A DNA stretch of 64,000 nt from Marinomonas sp. CT5 (GCF_018336975.1 NZ_CP025572.1:215496-279495), one strand, 5' to 3'. Shown: positions 17,346-25,566, counted from the first letter of the stretch. Numbers and translations are program-made. Notes: a model not told the origin generated them from the letters alone.

Positions 17346-18248
17346 GGCGTGATTTTCATCTATCCCTAACTGTCTGAAGAAGCAGGTTTTGTTGCGACCG
17401 CTGTTTTTTGCTTCGTATAAGGCGATATCGGCTTGATGAATGAGCCGTTCTAAGGTGATTTCTAAATGCTGCCCTGTATATTCTGCGACACCGATGCTGA
17501 CCTTGAGATGATAGTCATTTAGCGTCACGCGATGCAGGTCTTGGTGGAATGTTTTGTCAAACATGATGACGGTTTGCATATCGGTATTTGCTAAAGCGAT
17601 GAGAAACTCTTCACCACCCCATCGACAAATAACGTGATTCTCCGGAAAGTTTGCCTCAAGACGTTGAGCAACCTGCTTTAATATTAGATCGCCTGTTTGA
17701 TGTCCATAGGTGTCGTTGACTTTCTTAAAGTGATCAATGTCGATCAACAATATGGTCAGTGGGTGCAGATAACTCGCTTCGCCCATTAAATCGTGTATTC
17801 GACGCGTAGCTTCACGCCGATTCAGCAGACTGGTGAGATCGTCTACACTAGAGAGTTTGGTTAGATTTTTGGTTTGTTGTTCTAATTCGTCCCGCGTGGT
17901 GATCAGCTCTTGATGCAACTTATCCCGTTTCTCTGATATGAACAGAGACCAATAGACTTTATCGTCATGAGAGAGGCGAGTGTTAAGCGTGACTGGCGTT
18001 CGTGTTTTGTTTGCCGTCAGGATAACTGCCTGCGTTTCATCAAGAAACCCCTCTTTGATTAAAGAGGGGTAAAGGTAGCTTTCAAATAGGATTTCACTAG
18101 CTTTAGTGAATAAATTTGCCACGTCGTTCCCCGATAATTCTAAAGGGGCGAAACCAAAGCGTTCCGCAAAGAAGTCATTAGCGTACTCGATTTTTCTCGT
18201 TCTCAAATCACTGATTAACAATCCACAGGGAAAAGACGGTGGCTTCAC
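17340..18248 (-). CDS. RsbP-type PAS domain fused to GGDEF (diguanylate cyclase)
   Basis: The protein has 302 residues. The N-terminal PAS domain (about 5-105) has RsbP-like features: FPCGLLI, 'ANDFFAERFGF', 'LFTKASEILFESYLYPSL', and 'RTPVTLN'. A short coiled linker (about 108-130) leads to a GGDEF domain with the active loop RWGGEEF. I see no RxxD inhibitory site before it. It should make c-di-GMP under PAS control. Its GTG start overlaps the stop of the RsbQ-like gene (GTGA), so the two are translationally coupled. The terminal codons (GIDENHAF) come from the RAYT-element end sequence. Confidence 0.88.
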   Translation of the reverse strand: MKPPSFPCGLLISDLRTRKIEYANDFFAERFGFAPLELSGNDVANLFTKASEILFESYLYPSLIKEGFLDETQAVILTANKTRTPVTLNTRLSHDDKVYWSLFISEKRDKLHQELITTRDELEQQTKNLTKLSSVDDLTSLLNRREATRRIHDLMGEASYLHPLTILLIDIDHFKKVNDTYGHQTGDLILKQVAQRLEANFPENHVICRWGGEEFLIALANTDMQTVIMFDKTFHQDLHRVTLNDYHLKVSIGVAEYTGQHLEITLERLIHQADIALYEAKNSGRNKTCFFRQLGIDENHAF

Positions 18249-19087
18249 TTCTTGGCCTGCTGAGTAATAAAGCGTTCGATATAGACTGAGACAGTTTCTG
18301 GATGCGTCATGTGTAAGCAGTGTCCGGTTGCGTGGATTACTTCCAGCGACGAGTGAGGTAAATGTTGGTGAACATACTGCCCGATGTCTAAGGATGCTAG
18401 GGAGTCGTTTTCACTCTGCAAAATTAAACAAGGGTGCTTTGATTCGCTAAGCAAGTGGCGGTAGTCGGAAAAGAAGGTTGCCTTAGCGAATGGCTTAGAA
18501 TATGTGGGATCCGTTGAGCAAAAGCTGTTAGTAAGATGTGTTGTTAATTCTTCGCTGTGACCTGTGCCCATGACAAGTGGAGCCAGATAATTAGCCCACC
18601 CAATGTAATTTTTATCCATTAGGTTGATCAGCTCTTCTAAATCCTCGCGTTCGAATCCCCCTTGGTATTCTTCGCCAATATTCAAAAAGCAGGGTGAAGG
18701 GCAAACCATAATTAACGATGCGAACAATTCTGGGCGTTTTAACGATGCCAATAAGCCGATCATACTGCTAACCGAATGGCCCACGAAGATGACAGAGGAC
18801 ATCGACAAACCCTCAAGCAATTCGATTACGTCAAGGGCATAGCCTTCGAGCTTAGCGTAGCGTTCAGGGTCGTAAAGACTTAATTGAGATTGGCCGCTGC
18901 CCACATAGTCGAAGCAGACCACCGTATAGTTGGATTCTAGGTGAGGGAGTAGATAACTCCACATGGATTGATCGCACCCGAAACCGTGGGCCAGAACAAT
19001 CGCTTGGTTTCCTTGTCCAGAAATTTTGACGTTGTTACGCTGGATAACGTCAATGTTATTGGTGGAAGAGTTTGATGTTATCAACAT
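18245..19087 (-). CDS. rsbQ-like: RsbQ/KAI2-like alpha/beta-hydrolase signalling protein
   Basis: This 280-residue protein closely follows Bacillus subtilis RsbQ: 'LAHGFGCDQSMW', 'FDYVGSGQSQLSLYDPERY', 'FVGHSVSSMIGLLASLKRPELF', 'CPSPCFLNIGEEYQGGF', 'NYIGWA' and 'FCSTDP'. The triad is Ser105, Asp228 and His256, spaced exactly as in RsbQ (96/219/247). RsbQ is needed to activate RsbP, a PAS phosphatase of the general stress response, and the same family includes the plant KAI2/D14 receptors. Here it overlaps a PAS-GGDEF gene, so it probably supplies or senses a small molecule for that PAS. No signal peptide. Confidence 0.9.
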   Translation of the reverse strand: MLITSNSSTNNIDVIQRNNVKISGQGNQAIVLAHGFGCDQSMWSYLLPHLESNYTVVCFDYVGSGQSQLSLYDPERYAKLEGYALDVIELLEGLSMSSVIFVGHSVSSMIGLLASLKRPELFASLIMVCPSPCFLNIGEEYQGGFEREDLEELINLMDKNYIGWANYLAPLVMGTGHSEELTTHLTNSFCSTDPTYSKPFAKATFFSDYRHLLSESKHPCLILQSENDSLASLDIGQYVHQHLPHSSLEVIHATGHCLHMTHPETVSVYIERFITQQAKK

Positions 19088-19175
19088 AATTTGCCCTATT
19101 TTTTCATTATTAGCACAGCTTATGTTATCTAAGGCACATTATCAGAAAAGGGCAAGTCTTTTTATAAAATTGGTG

Positions 19176-19446
19176 AAATTGGGCAGATGAAAATAGAAGA
19201 TTTATAGTTTTGCCAGTGAAGCTTAGCTTTCAGCAGGAAACGCGAGCGAAGCGTTATCAAGCTTTATTCAAATGCCACATCCCAGAAGAAGAGCTCGGAC
19301 GGATTCGATCCGCTACGCATTCAGATATGGCACTGGGGAATGACAGATTCAAAGAAGAGATTGAGAAGTTAACGGGTAGGCGAGCGACGCCAAGAAAGCG
19401 CGGTAGGAAACCAAGTCAGATGGATTAATTTTTCATCTGACCCCAA
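19176..19446 (+). mobile_element. RAYT 3'-end remnant, copy e (best preserved)
   Basis: The left end TTGGGCAGATGAAAATAG (19177-19194) is followed by a 72-codon open stretch (19210-19428). It ends in the C-terminal part of a REP-associated tyrosine transposase: QETRAKRYQALFKCHIPEEE, LGRIRSATHSDMALGNDRF, KEEIEKLTGRRATPRKRGRK. The right end TTTTCATCTGACCCCAATTG (19429-19448) is an inverted copy of the left. The catalytic HuH and Tyr part of the transposase is absent, so it could move only in trans, if at all. Confidence 0.85.
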
Positions 19447-19492
19447 TTGCCTTTTAACCAAAACTGTTTTGAATCGCTCATATTCTTAAAAC

Positions 19493-20260
19493 TCACCAAA
19501 CCGAATTGATATCCTTTGCTGCACCCTCAATACCAGGGTATATAAAAGAATAAGAAAAACCTATTTGCGATAAATAACGACGAATAAACGGTTTAATTTC
19601 TTTTGCTATTGGAATTGAATATTCAACTAAAGCCGATTGTTCAAAAAATGGATCAGCAGGACAAGAAAGCATGGTTGCCTGATTTTCATACCTACGGTCC
19701 AGATATTGGGGCCTTATAAATACTAACTCACCGTAGTGTTTTAACCCTCTAGGGCCAAATGGGTTGTCATGAAACTCCAATTCCCATTCAGGTAAAAATT
19801 TCGCCTTTTCATAGTCAATAAATTCTGGCTCATCAACAATCTGAGCATCAGAGCAGATATAAAGTGCTCCATCACAATTATCATTTTTCTCGACAGCAAA
19901 AAATAGTGCAACCATTGGGTTGGTTGTCCAATCAAGTAGCCGAGTTGAAACTCCGTAGTGCTGAGCCATTATCACCCAATCAATAGAAGCTTCTGGTCTA
20001 TCCTTTCGATTTATAAAAGGTGTGGCCCTTCGCTGAAAATCTGCCATCACTTGCCTCTCATAGGTCAAGAAATGAGGGTTATTGTGTTTGTCACTCCGTG
20101 CGATTGACGGCAACAGCTTATATTCGTTATTTGAATGCCCTCTATAAACTTGACGATTGTAGAAAGCACCATCGGGATCGTTGGTTAGAATATGAAATTC
20201 TTTCCAGAACCCCTCAAACTCTCGCTGCAATTCCAAATCTTCGCTGTAATTATTATTCAT
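19493..20260 (-). CDS. FRG-domain protein
   Basis: The 255-residue protein carries the FRG domain, named for its Phe/Tyr-Arg-Gly motif: 'QVYRGHSNNEYKLLPSIAR' at about 37-55, and 'AQHYGVSTRLLDWTTNP' at about 99-115 followed by 'ALFFAVE'. FRG proteins are common in defence islands and phage-related DNA; their biochemical role is not established. AAGGA lies upstream of the ATG. It sits between RAYT copy e and the polA remnant, with a candidate Abi/HEPN gene beyond, so a defence role is plausible by context. Its codons look more AT-rich than neighbouring core genes. Confidence 0.82.
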   Translation of the reverse strand: MNNNYSEDLELQREFEGFWKEFHILTNDPDGAFYNRQVYRGHSNNEYKLLPSIARSDKHNNPHFLTYERQVMADFQRRATPFINRKDRPEASIDWVIMAQHYGVSTRLLDWTTNPMVALFFAVEKNDNCDGALYICSDAQIVDEPEFIDYEKAKFLPEWELEFHDNPFGPRGLKHYGELVFIRPQYLDRRYENQATMLSCPADPFFEQSALVEYSIPIAKEIKPFIRRYLSQIGFSYSFIYPGIEGAAKDINSVW

Positions 20261-20381
20261 GGTTTAAAAACATCCTTGGAAATTCATCACTTTCAAAACT
20301 CTACTCCCGTTAGAAATGCTTTTCGTGTAAACCTGATCCAATGCTGCCCTTACCCTTTTAGGGTAATTAGACTCGAAGCTT

Positions 20382-20581
20382 AATGCACCTCGTCCCAGTT
20401 GTCTCCAACTCCGGCTTCTACCAGCAATAGCTCGTCGATTTTGCTGCTGTTTTGCATGATGTCGACGATTTTTGCTTGGGCTTTTTCTAGGTCTTTTTCG
20501 GCGACTTCGAAGATGAGTTCATCGTGTACTTGCATGATCATTTTCACGTCTAGGTCGGCGTCGTCGAGTCAGTCGAGCATA
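20382..20581 (-). pseudogene. Diverged second copy of the polA 3' end
   Basis: About 200 bases match the final 66 codons of polA (21396-21595), roughly 85% identical by my hand alignment (29 differences in 200). The translated segment keeps DLDVKMIMQVHDELIFEVAE and ends GVGDNWDEVH plus TAA, but the Trp codon near its start (HDW in polA) is TGA, and the copy begins abruptly at the end of the Abi-like gene. It is in the same orientation as polA and lies about 1 kb further downstream. This is the pattern left when an element integrates at a gene's 3' end and supplies a replacement end. Confidence 0.88.
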
Positions 20582-20586
20582 CCGCT

Positions 20587-21237
20587 TTATATCACAGGCT
20601 TACACAATAGTTCACTAACGGACTGTTTGTTATCCATCCATTGGCTCGTTGTTGCGCATCGCCAGTTCAATGACTCACGAATATGTGGATAGACATCATA
20701 CAAATTCGCACTGTTAAATATTGGCTCATGATGACCGCATCGGTTTCGGAACTTTCGTATGATATAGCATGCGTCTTTTAACGCTTTTCTGATTTCTTGT
20801 GGTGTCATGTATGTCAGTGCATTTGGAAAGGTTTTGGTGATGTATGGCTTCCATATGCGGCCATCGTGTCGGCTTGTGAGCATATTTTCAAACCATACGA
20901 ATTTGATTTCAGGGAGTAGCTTGCCGACGCCGTGGTAACCGTTACTTAGCGCAGATTGAAGCGTTTGCTTGTCTAAATGATTGAGAGAGTTTTGAAAGAC
21001 GGCGTTGGTTGGCCGGTCGCTGCCATAACGAATGCTAATGGCATCAGAGATAGCATTGCGTATGGCGACTTCGTAAATATGTATTGGAAAGAAAAAGCGA
21101 CTGGAAAGCTCGGCATTCCATTCATAAAGTCTCAGCGTTGTTGTATTGCAGCTTTTCCCTATTGAACGAATAACCGCTTGTCGATACGTTGAGAATCGAT
21201 TAATTGAAAGGGCGTGTTTTATTGCAGTATAAGGCAT
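20587..21237 (-). CDS. Abi-like protein with HEPN-type RNxxxH motif
   Basis: The protein has 216 residues and resembles the Abi_2-like family: 'LYEWNAELSSRFFFPIHIYEVAIRNAI' at about 38-64, 'FVWFENML', and a C-terminal 'FRNRCGHHEPIF' in which Arg164-Asn165-xxx-His169 is a HEPN-like RNxxxH nuclease motif. Proteins of this type abort phage infection or act as RNase toxins. A strong AGGAGG precedes the ATG at 21237. It lies between the intact polA 3' end and the displaced polA remnant, so it is probably the cargo of a small integrated element. No antitoxin gene is visible beside it, so it may act alone. Confidence 0.72.
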   Translation of the reverse strand: MPYTAIKHALSINRFSTYRQAVIRSIGKSCNTTTLRLYEWNAELSSRFFFPIHIYEVAIRNAISDAISIRYGSDRPTNAVFQNSLNHLDKQTLQSALSNGYHGVGKLLPEIKFVWFENMLTSRHDGRIWKPYITKTFPNALTYMTPQEIRKALKDACYIIRKFRNRCGHHEPIFNSANLYDVYPHIRESLNWRCATTSQWMDNKQSVSELLCKPVI

Positions 21238-21344
21238 CCTTGCCTCCTAACCTGTCTTGACTGATTAACGCTTTTTAACTAGCATTGTTATCGAGAGCTT
21301 CGGATATCCCTGCTTAGGCAGCCCACCGAAGACAGACGAAATAT

Positions 21345-21372
21345 AAAGCCATGCCTAGCATGGCTTTTTTCG
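21345..21372. terminator. Terminator between polA and the Abi-like gene
   Basis: AAAGCCATGC (21345-21354) and GCATGGCTTT (21358-21367) form a perfect 10-base stem. The T run lies on the plus-strand side, while on the minus strand (polA direction) the tail is TTTATATTT. It may work in both directions. Confidence 0.7.
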
Positions 21373-21395
21373 TTTTAGGGCTATGGTACGAGGCA

Positions 21396-24164
21396 CTAAT
21401 GCGCCTCGTCCCAATTATCCCCAACACCCGCTTCAACCAACAACGGTACGTCGATTTTGCTGCTGTTCTGCATGATGTCGACGATTTTCTTTTGTGCGGT
21501 GTCGAGGTCTTTTTCGGCCACTTCGAAGATGAGTTCATCGTGTACTTGCATGATCATTTTCACGTCTAGGTCGGTGCCTTGTAGCCAGTCGTGCATTTTG
21601 ATCATGGCGCGTTTGATGATGTCGGCAGCGGAGCCTTGCATGGGGGCGTTGATGGCGGTGCGTTCGGCGGCTTGGCGCATCATGGCGTTTTTCGCTTTGA
21701 TGTCTGGCAGGTACAAGCGGCGGCCGTAGATGGTTTCTACGTAGCCTTTTTCTTTCGCGCCTTCGCGGGTGTTTTCCATGTATTGCTGTACGCCTGGGTA
21801 ACGTTCGAAGTAGCGTTTGATGTATTTGCCTGCTTCTGGGCGACCAATGCCAAGCTGTTTCGCTAGACCAAAGGCAGACATGCCGTAGATCAAACCGAAG
21901 TTGATGGCTTTGGCACGGCGGCGCTGTTCTGTGGTGACCTCGTCTAGGCTGACTTCGAACACTTCCGCAGCGGTGGCTTTGTGCACGTCGGCGTCTTTGG
22001 TGAAGGCGTCTAATAAGCCCGGATCTTGGGACAGGTGCGCCATGATGCGTAATTCGACTTGCGAATAATCGGCGGCGACCAGTTTGTAACCTTTTGGCGC
22101 CACAAAGGCTTGGCGAATGCGTCGACCTTCGGTGGTACGAATGGGGATGTTCTGTAAGTTCGGATCGGTCGAAGACAATCGGCCTGTCGCAGTGACGGCT
22201 TGATGATAAGACGTATGAATGCGGCCGGTTTTTTGTAGCATTTCTGGCAGCTTGTCGGTGTAAGTGGATTTCAACTTAGACAGACTGCGGTGTTCCATGA
22301 TCAAGCGTGGCAGTTCGTAGTCTTGTGCCAGTTCTTGCAAGATCGGCTCGGCGGTGGATGGCTGGCCTTTTGGTGTTTTCTTGATCACCGGCAAGCCTTG
22401 TTTTTCGAACAAGATGACTTGCAGTTGCTTCGGCGAGCTTAGGTTGAAGCTTTCGCCTGCTTCTTCGTGGGCTTTGATCTCGATCTCCTGCAATTTAGCG
22501 GCGATCTCGCTGCTTTGTGCATGAAGCAGTTCTGGGTCAATCAAGGCACCCGTTTGTTCCATTTTCGCCAATACCGGAATCAGCGGGCATTCGATGTCTT
22601 TGAAAATGCTGACGAGTTCTGGCGTGGTTTCGATTTTCGGCCAAATCGCTTGGTGCAAACGTAAGGTGATGTCGGCGTCTTCCGCGGCGTAGAAAGCGGC
22701 GACTTCTAAATCGATTTGGTTGAAGGTTTTTTGTTTTGCGCCTTTGCCAGCGATGTCTTCAAAGCTCACGTTGGTGTGACCAAGGAACTTGCTCGCCAAG
22801 GTGTCCATGTCGTGACGTGAACTCACGGAATTGTACACATAAGATTCCAACATGGTGTCGTAAGCGATACCGCGTAAGGTGATGCCGTAGTTGTTCAGCA
22901 CGTTGGCGTCGTATTTTAGGTGTTGGCCGACTTTGGCTTTGCTGTCGTTTTCTAACCAAGGTTTCAGCTGTTCTAGCACCCAAGCGCGGTCCAGTTGTTC
23001 TGGCGCACCTTCGTAATCATGGGCGACAGGAACGTAAGCGGCTTCGCCGGCTTCTACCGAGAAGGACAAGCCAACCAGTTCGGCGGCCATGTAGTTCAGC
23101 GATGTGGTTTCGGTATCGAAGGCAACCAGCTCAGCGGCTTGGATTTTTTCTAGCCATTTGTTGAAGCTGTCTTTGTCTAAGACGGTGTCGTAGTTGGCTT
23201 CAATATTGGATTTAACCGGTGTTTCCACTTGGCCATCATTACCCACAGTGTCGCTGGCGGTTTCGACGCTTGGCGCTTTATCTAGGTCAGACAACCAAGT
23301 TTTGAATTCGAGTTTGGTGAACCACTCGCGCAGTTTTTCTTTGTCCGCTTCGCCGTTTTTCAATTCTTGAGGATCGAAGGGCAGCTCTACGTCGCATTTG
23401 ATGGTGGCCAAGGTGTAAGACAACTCTGCCATTTCTTTGTTGTCTTCCATTTTTTGTTTCATGGTTTTGGAACCACGGAAGCCCAACGCAGCGATCTCGT
23501 CTAAGCGGGTGTAGATGTCTTTGATGCTGCCCAATCCTTGCAACAAGGCAAGGGCGGTTTTTTCACCTACGCCTGGTACGCCTGGGATGTTATCGACTTT
23601 GTCGCCCATCAGTGCGAGGTAATCGATAATAAGTTCAGGCGGAATGCCGAACTTGTCTTTCACACCTTGGATGTCCATGACCGTGTTGTTCATGGTGTTC
23701 ACCAGGGTGACTTTGTCGGTAACCAACTGAGCCATGTCTTTATCGCCCGTAGAAACCACCACGTCACGGCCTTGTTCGCCTACTTGTTTGGCGATGGTGC
23801 CGATCACGTCGTCGGCTTCTACGTTATCTATGATCACCAGTGGCAAGCCCATGGCTTCCACCACGCGGTGAATGGGTTCGATTTGTGGGCGAAGGTCGTC
23901 CGGCATCGGCGGGCGGTGCGCTTTGTATTCGCTGTAGATCTCGTCGCGGAAGGTTTTGCCCTTGGCATCGAAGATGATGACCATGGGGGAATCTGGGTAG
24001 GTTTTGATAAGGCTGCGGATCATGCTGATCACCCCACGCGTGGCGTTGGTCGGTTGGCCATCGCTGGTGTGCATCGGTGGAATCGCGTGGAATGCTCGGT
24101 AAAGGTAAGACGAGCCGTCTACCAAAACCATAGGTGGTGTGCGTGTTGTTGAATCCGTAGCCAA
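21396..24164 (-). CDS. polA: DNA polymerase I
   Basis: The 922-residue protein has all three domains: 5'-3' exonuclease/flap nuclease (about 1-300; 'VDGSSYLYRAFHA', 'STGDKDMAQLV', 'GVPGVGEKTA'), 3'-5' exonuclease (about 340-520; 'VAFDTETTSLN') and polymerase ('ADYSQVELRIMAHLS', 'KAINFGLIYGMSAFG', 'QVHDELIF'). It fills gaps during repair and removes Okazaki primers. The start is TTG (24164-24162) with AGAGG at good spacing. The last 66 codons are duplicated at 20382-20581, so this intact 3' end may have been supplied by an integrated element. Confidence 0.97.
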   Translation of the reverse strand: MATDSTTRTPPMVLVDGSSYLYRAFHAIPPMHTSDGQPTNATRGVISMIRSLIKTYPDSPMVIIFDAKGKTFRDEIYSEYKAHRPPMPDDLRPQIEPIHRVVEAMGLPLVIIDNVEADDVIGTIAKQVGEQGRDVVVSTGDKDMAQLVTDKVTLVNTMNNTVMDIQGVKDKFGIPPELIIDYLALMGDKVDNIPGVPGVGEKTALALLQGLGSIKDIYTRLDEIAALGFRGSKTMKQKMEDNKEMAELSYTLATIKCDVELPFDPQELKNGEADKEKLREWFTKLEFKTWLSDLDKAPSVETASDTVGNDGQVETPVKSNIEANYDTVLDKDSFNKWLEKIQAAELVAFDTETTSLNYMAAELVGLSFSVEAGEAAYVPVAHDYEGAPEQLDRAWVLEQLKPWLENDSKAKVGQHLKYDANVLNNYGITLRGIAYDTMLESYVYNSVSSRHDMDTLASKFLGHTNVSFEDIAGKGAKQKTFNQIDLEVAAFYAAEDADITLRLHQAIWPKIETTPELVSIFKDIECPLIPVLAKMEQTGALIDPELLHAQSSEIAAKLQEIEIKAHEEAGESFNLSSPKQLQVILFEKQGLPVIKKTPKGQPSTAEPILQELAQDYELPRLIMEHRSLSKLKSTYTDKLPEMLQKTGRIHTSYHQAVTATGRLSSTDPNLQNIPIRTTEGRRIRQAFVAPKGYKLVAADYSQVELRIMAHLSQDPGLLDAFTKDADVHKATAAEVFEVSLDEVTTEQRRRAKAINFGLIYGMSAFGLAKQLGIGRPEAGKYIKRYFERYPGVQQYMENTREGAKEKGYVETIYGRRLYLPDIKAKNAMMRQAAERTAINAPMQGSAADIIKRAMIKMHDWLQGTDLDVKMIMQVHDELIFEVAEKDLDTAQKKIVDIMQNSSKIDVPLLVEAGVGDNWDEAH

Positions 24165-24287
24165 AATAGAACCTCTTTGTGAATCGGCAAATATGAGGTC
24201 TATTCTATGTGTTTGAGCGTGTTTTTACAGCCAAAATGGCGAATTAAGTTTTAAGTAGGATGGTCAATCCAACAATACAAAACGGTT

Positions 24288-24313
24288 ATTGGCCTAACGA
24301 AGGTTAGGCCAAT
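24288..24313 (-). terminator. Hairpin downstream of the VOC gene
   Basis: ATTGGCCTAAC (24288-24298) pairs perfectly with GTTAGGCCAAT (24303-24313) around GAAG. The T tail is weak on either strand. Confidence 0.6.
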
Positions 24314-24335
24314 ATAGAAAGTGGACGTTGAGACA

Positions 24336-24737
24336 CTAGGCACCTAGATTAAAACGATCTTTTGCCTCGCTGGTTTTAGGTGTAAAAAACGACACTAGGT
24401 TGCCTTCTGGGTCTCTAAATTGAAAGGTTCGGTTGCCCCAAGGCATGTCTTTAGGGGGGTGAACCAGATCGACCCGGTTTTCCAGACGTTCAAATTCTTT
24501 ATCAACATCATCTACTAAGAATTCGAGAATCGCCGTGCGGTTGAAAGAGGGTTCAGCGCAACCTTCTTTAAACAGGGCAACGGTTTCTATACTGCCGAAT
24601 GCTAAATGAGCCTTTTCTGTTTTTAGCTCAGCAAATACCGGAGCGAGCCAGTCCGCTTCCCGTTCGCTAATAAATTCGTAGAAGCTAACCATCTTTTTGA
24701 TGTCGTTAACAATGAGCCGAGTGGAAAATAGAGTCAT
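24336..24737 (-). CDS. VOC-family (glyoxalase/dioxygenase-fold) protein
   Basis: This 133-residue protein has the two-beta-alpha-beta-beta-beta-module VOC fold pattern: 'TRLIVNDIKKMVSFYEFI' at the start, and a C-terminal 'FRDPEGNLVSFFTP', the signature strand of this superfamily with the metal-ligand-type Glu/Asn positions. Members include glyoxalase I, resistance proteins and ring-cleaving dioxygenases. AAGGTG precedes the ATG. It diverges from a WYL-domain regulator 85 bases away, which may control it. The substrate is unknown. Confidence 0.82.
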   Translation of the reverse strand: MTLFSTRLIVNDIKKMVSFYEFISEREADWLAPVFAELKTEKAHLAFGSIETVALFKEGCAEPSFNRTAILEFLVDDVDKEFERLENRVDLVHPPKDMPWGNRTFQFRDPEGNLVSFFTPKTSEAKDRFNLGA

Positions 24738-24822
24738 ACTTCACCTTTTTAATGAGAGTCAGAGAGTGCAAAATGAGTATGTCACCCTGATGCTGACAGC
24801 GTTGTGGCAATAGGAGAAAAAA

Positions 24823-25518
24823 ATGCGACGTGCCGATAGATTATTTCAACTCATTCAAATATTGAGGCGGGTAAATAGGCCTGTGACGGCGGCTAAGTTG
24901 GCTGAGGAGTTAGAGGTTTCTAAGCGAACGGTTTATCGAGACATTGCCGATTTGGTGGGGCAAAGGGTGCCAATCGAAGGAGAGGCGGGCTTAGGTTATA
25001 CATTAAGCACATTTTACAGTATGCCTCCATTGATGTTCACACAAGATGAGCTGGAAGCGCTGGTGTTAGGTGTCCAGCTTGTGCAAAGCCTTCCAGATAA
25101 AACCATCGGCAATTCCGCCAAAGATGTCTTTGCTAAAATTAGAGACGTTATTCCTCCCAGTTTTATTGCCACGCTGAGTGATGCGGGCGTGCGCATAAAA
25201 CCCAGAGAGTTGGAGCCTGAAAAGCAAGATACACGGTATTTGCGAGAGGCCATTAGAGCAAACAAAAAGATACGCATTACCTATTTCGATCGAGATGACA
25301 ATAAATCCGAAAGAGTGGTGTGGCCCATTATTTTAGGGTATGACGAAGCCTATTGTTTATTAATCGCATGGTGTGAACAGCGTCAGCAGTATCGTCATTT
25401 TCGAGTGGATAGAATTCGGCAGATAGACAGATTGGATACCAGCGTGCCGATTGCAGGTAATGAGCTGCGACAGCGTTGGGAATTGTGGCGTGAGCAGACT
25501 TGGCTGAATAAATGTTAA
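24823..25518 (+). CDS. HTH/WYL-domain transcriptional regulator (YafY-like)
   Basis: The 231-residue protein has an N-terminal HTH ('AAKLAEELEVSKRTVYRDIADL' at about 23-44) and a C-terminal WYL domain ('RITYFDRDDNKSERVVWP', then 'AWCEQRQQYRHFRVDRI'). WYL regulators sense ligands or nucleic acids and often repress a divergent gene. AGGAG lies before the ATG. The likely target is the divergent VOC gene. Confidence 0.87.
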   Translation: MRRADRLFQLIQILRRVNRPVTAAKLAEELEVSKRTVYRDIADLVGQRVPIEGEAGLGYTLSTFYSMPPLMFTQDELEALVLGVQLVQSLPDKTIGNSAKDVFAKIRDVIPPSFIATLSDAGVRIKPRELEPEKQDTRYLREAIRANKKIRITYFDRDDNKSERVVWPIILGYDEAYCLLIAWCEQRQQYRHFRVDRIRQIDRLDTSVPIAGNELRQRWELWREQTWLNKC

Positions 25519-25566
25519 ATCGCATGTTTTTAACATTACCTCCCCCAATAACGCTGATTTTTTGGC

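Noticed and set aside
19210..19428. 72-codon frame in RAYT copy e as a functional small gene
   Set aside because: It is only the C-terminal tail of the transposase with a TTG start, no ribosome site, and the same sequence is decayed in the other copies.
23538..24152. A 204-codon open frame antisense to polA
   Set aside because: It lies wholly inside polA on the opposite strand, its composition (His, Val, Phe rich) is that of a complement frame, and it has no start signal or family resemblance.
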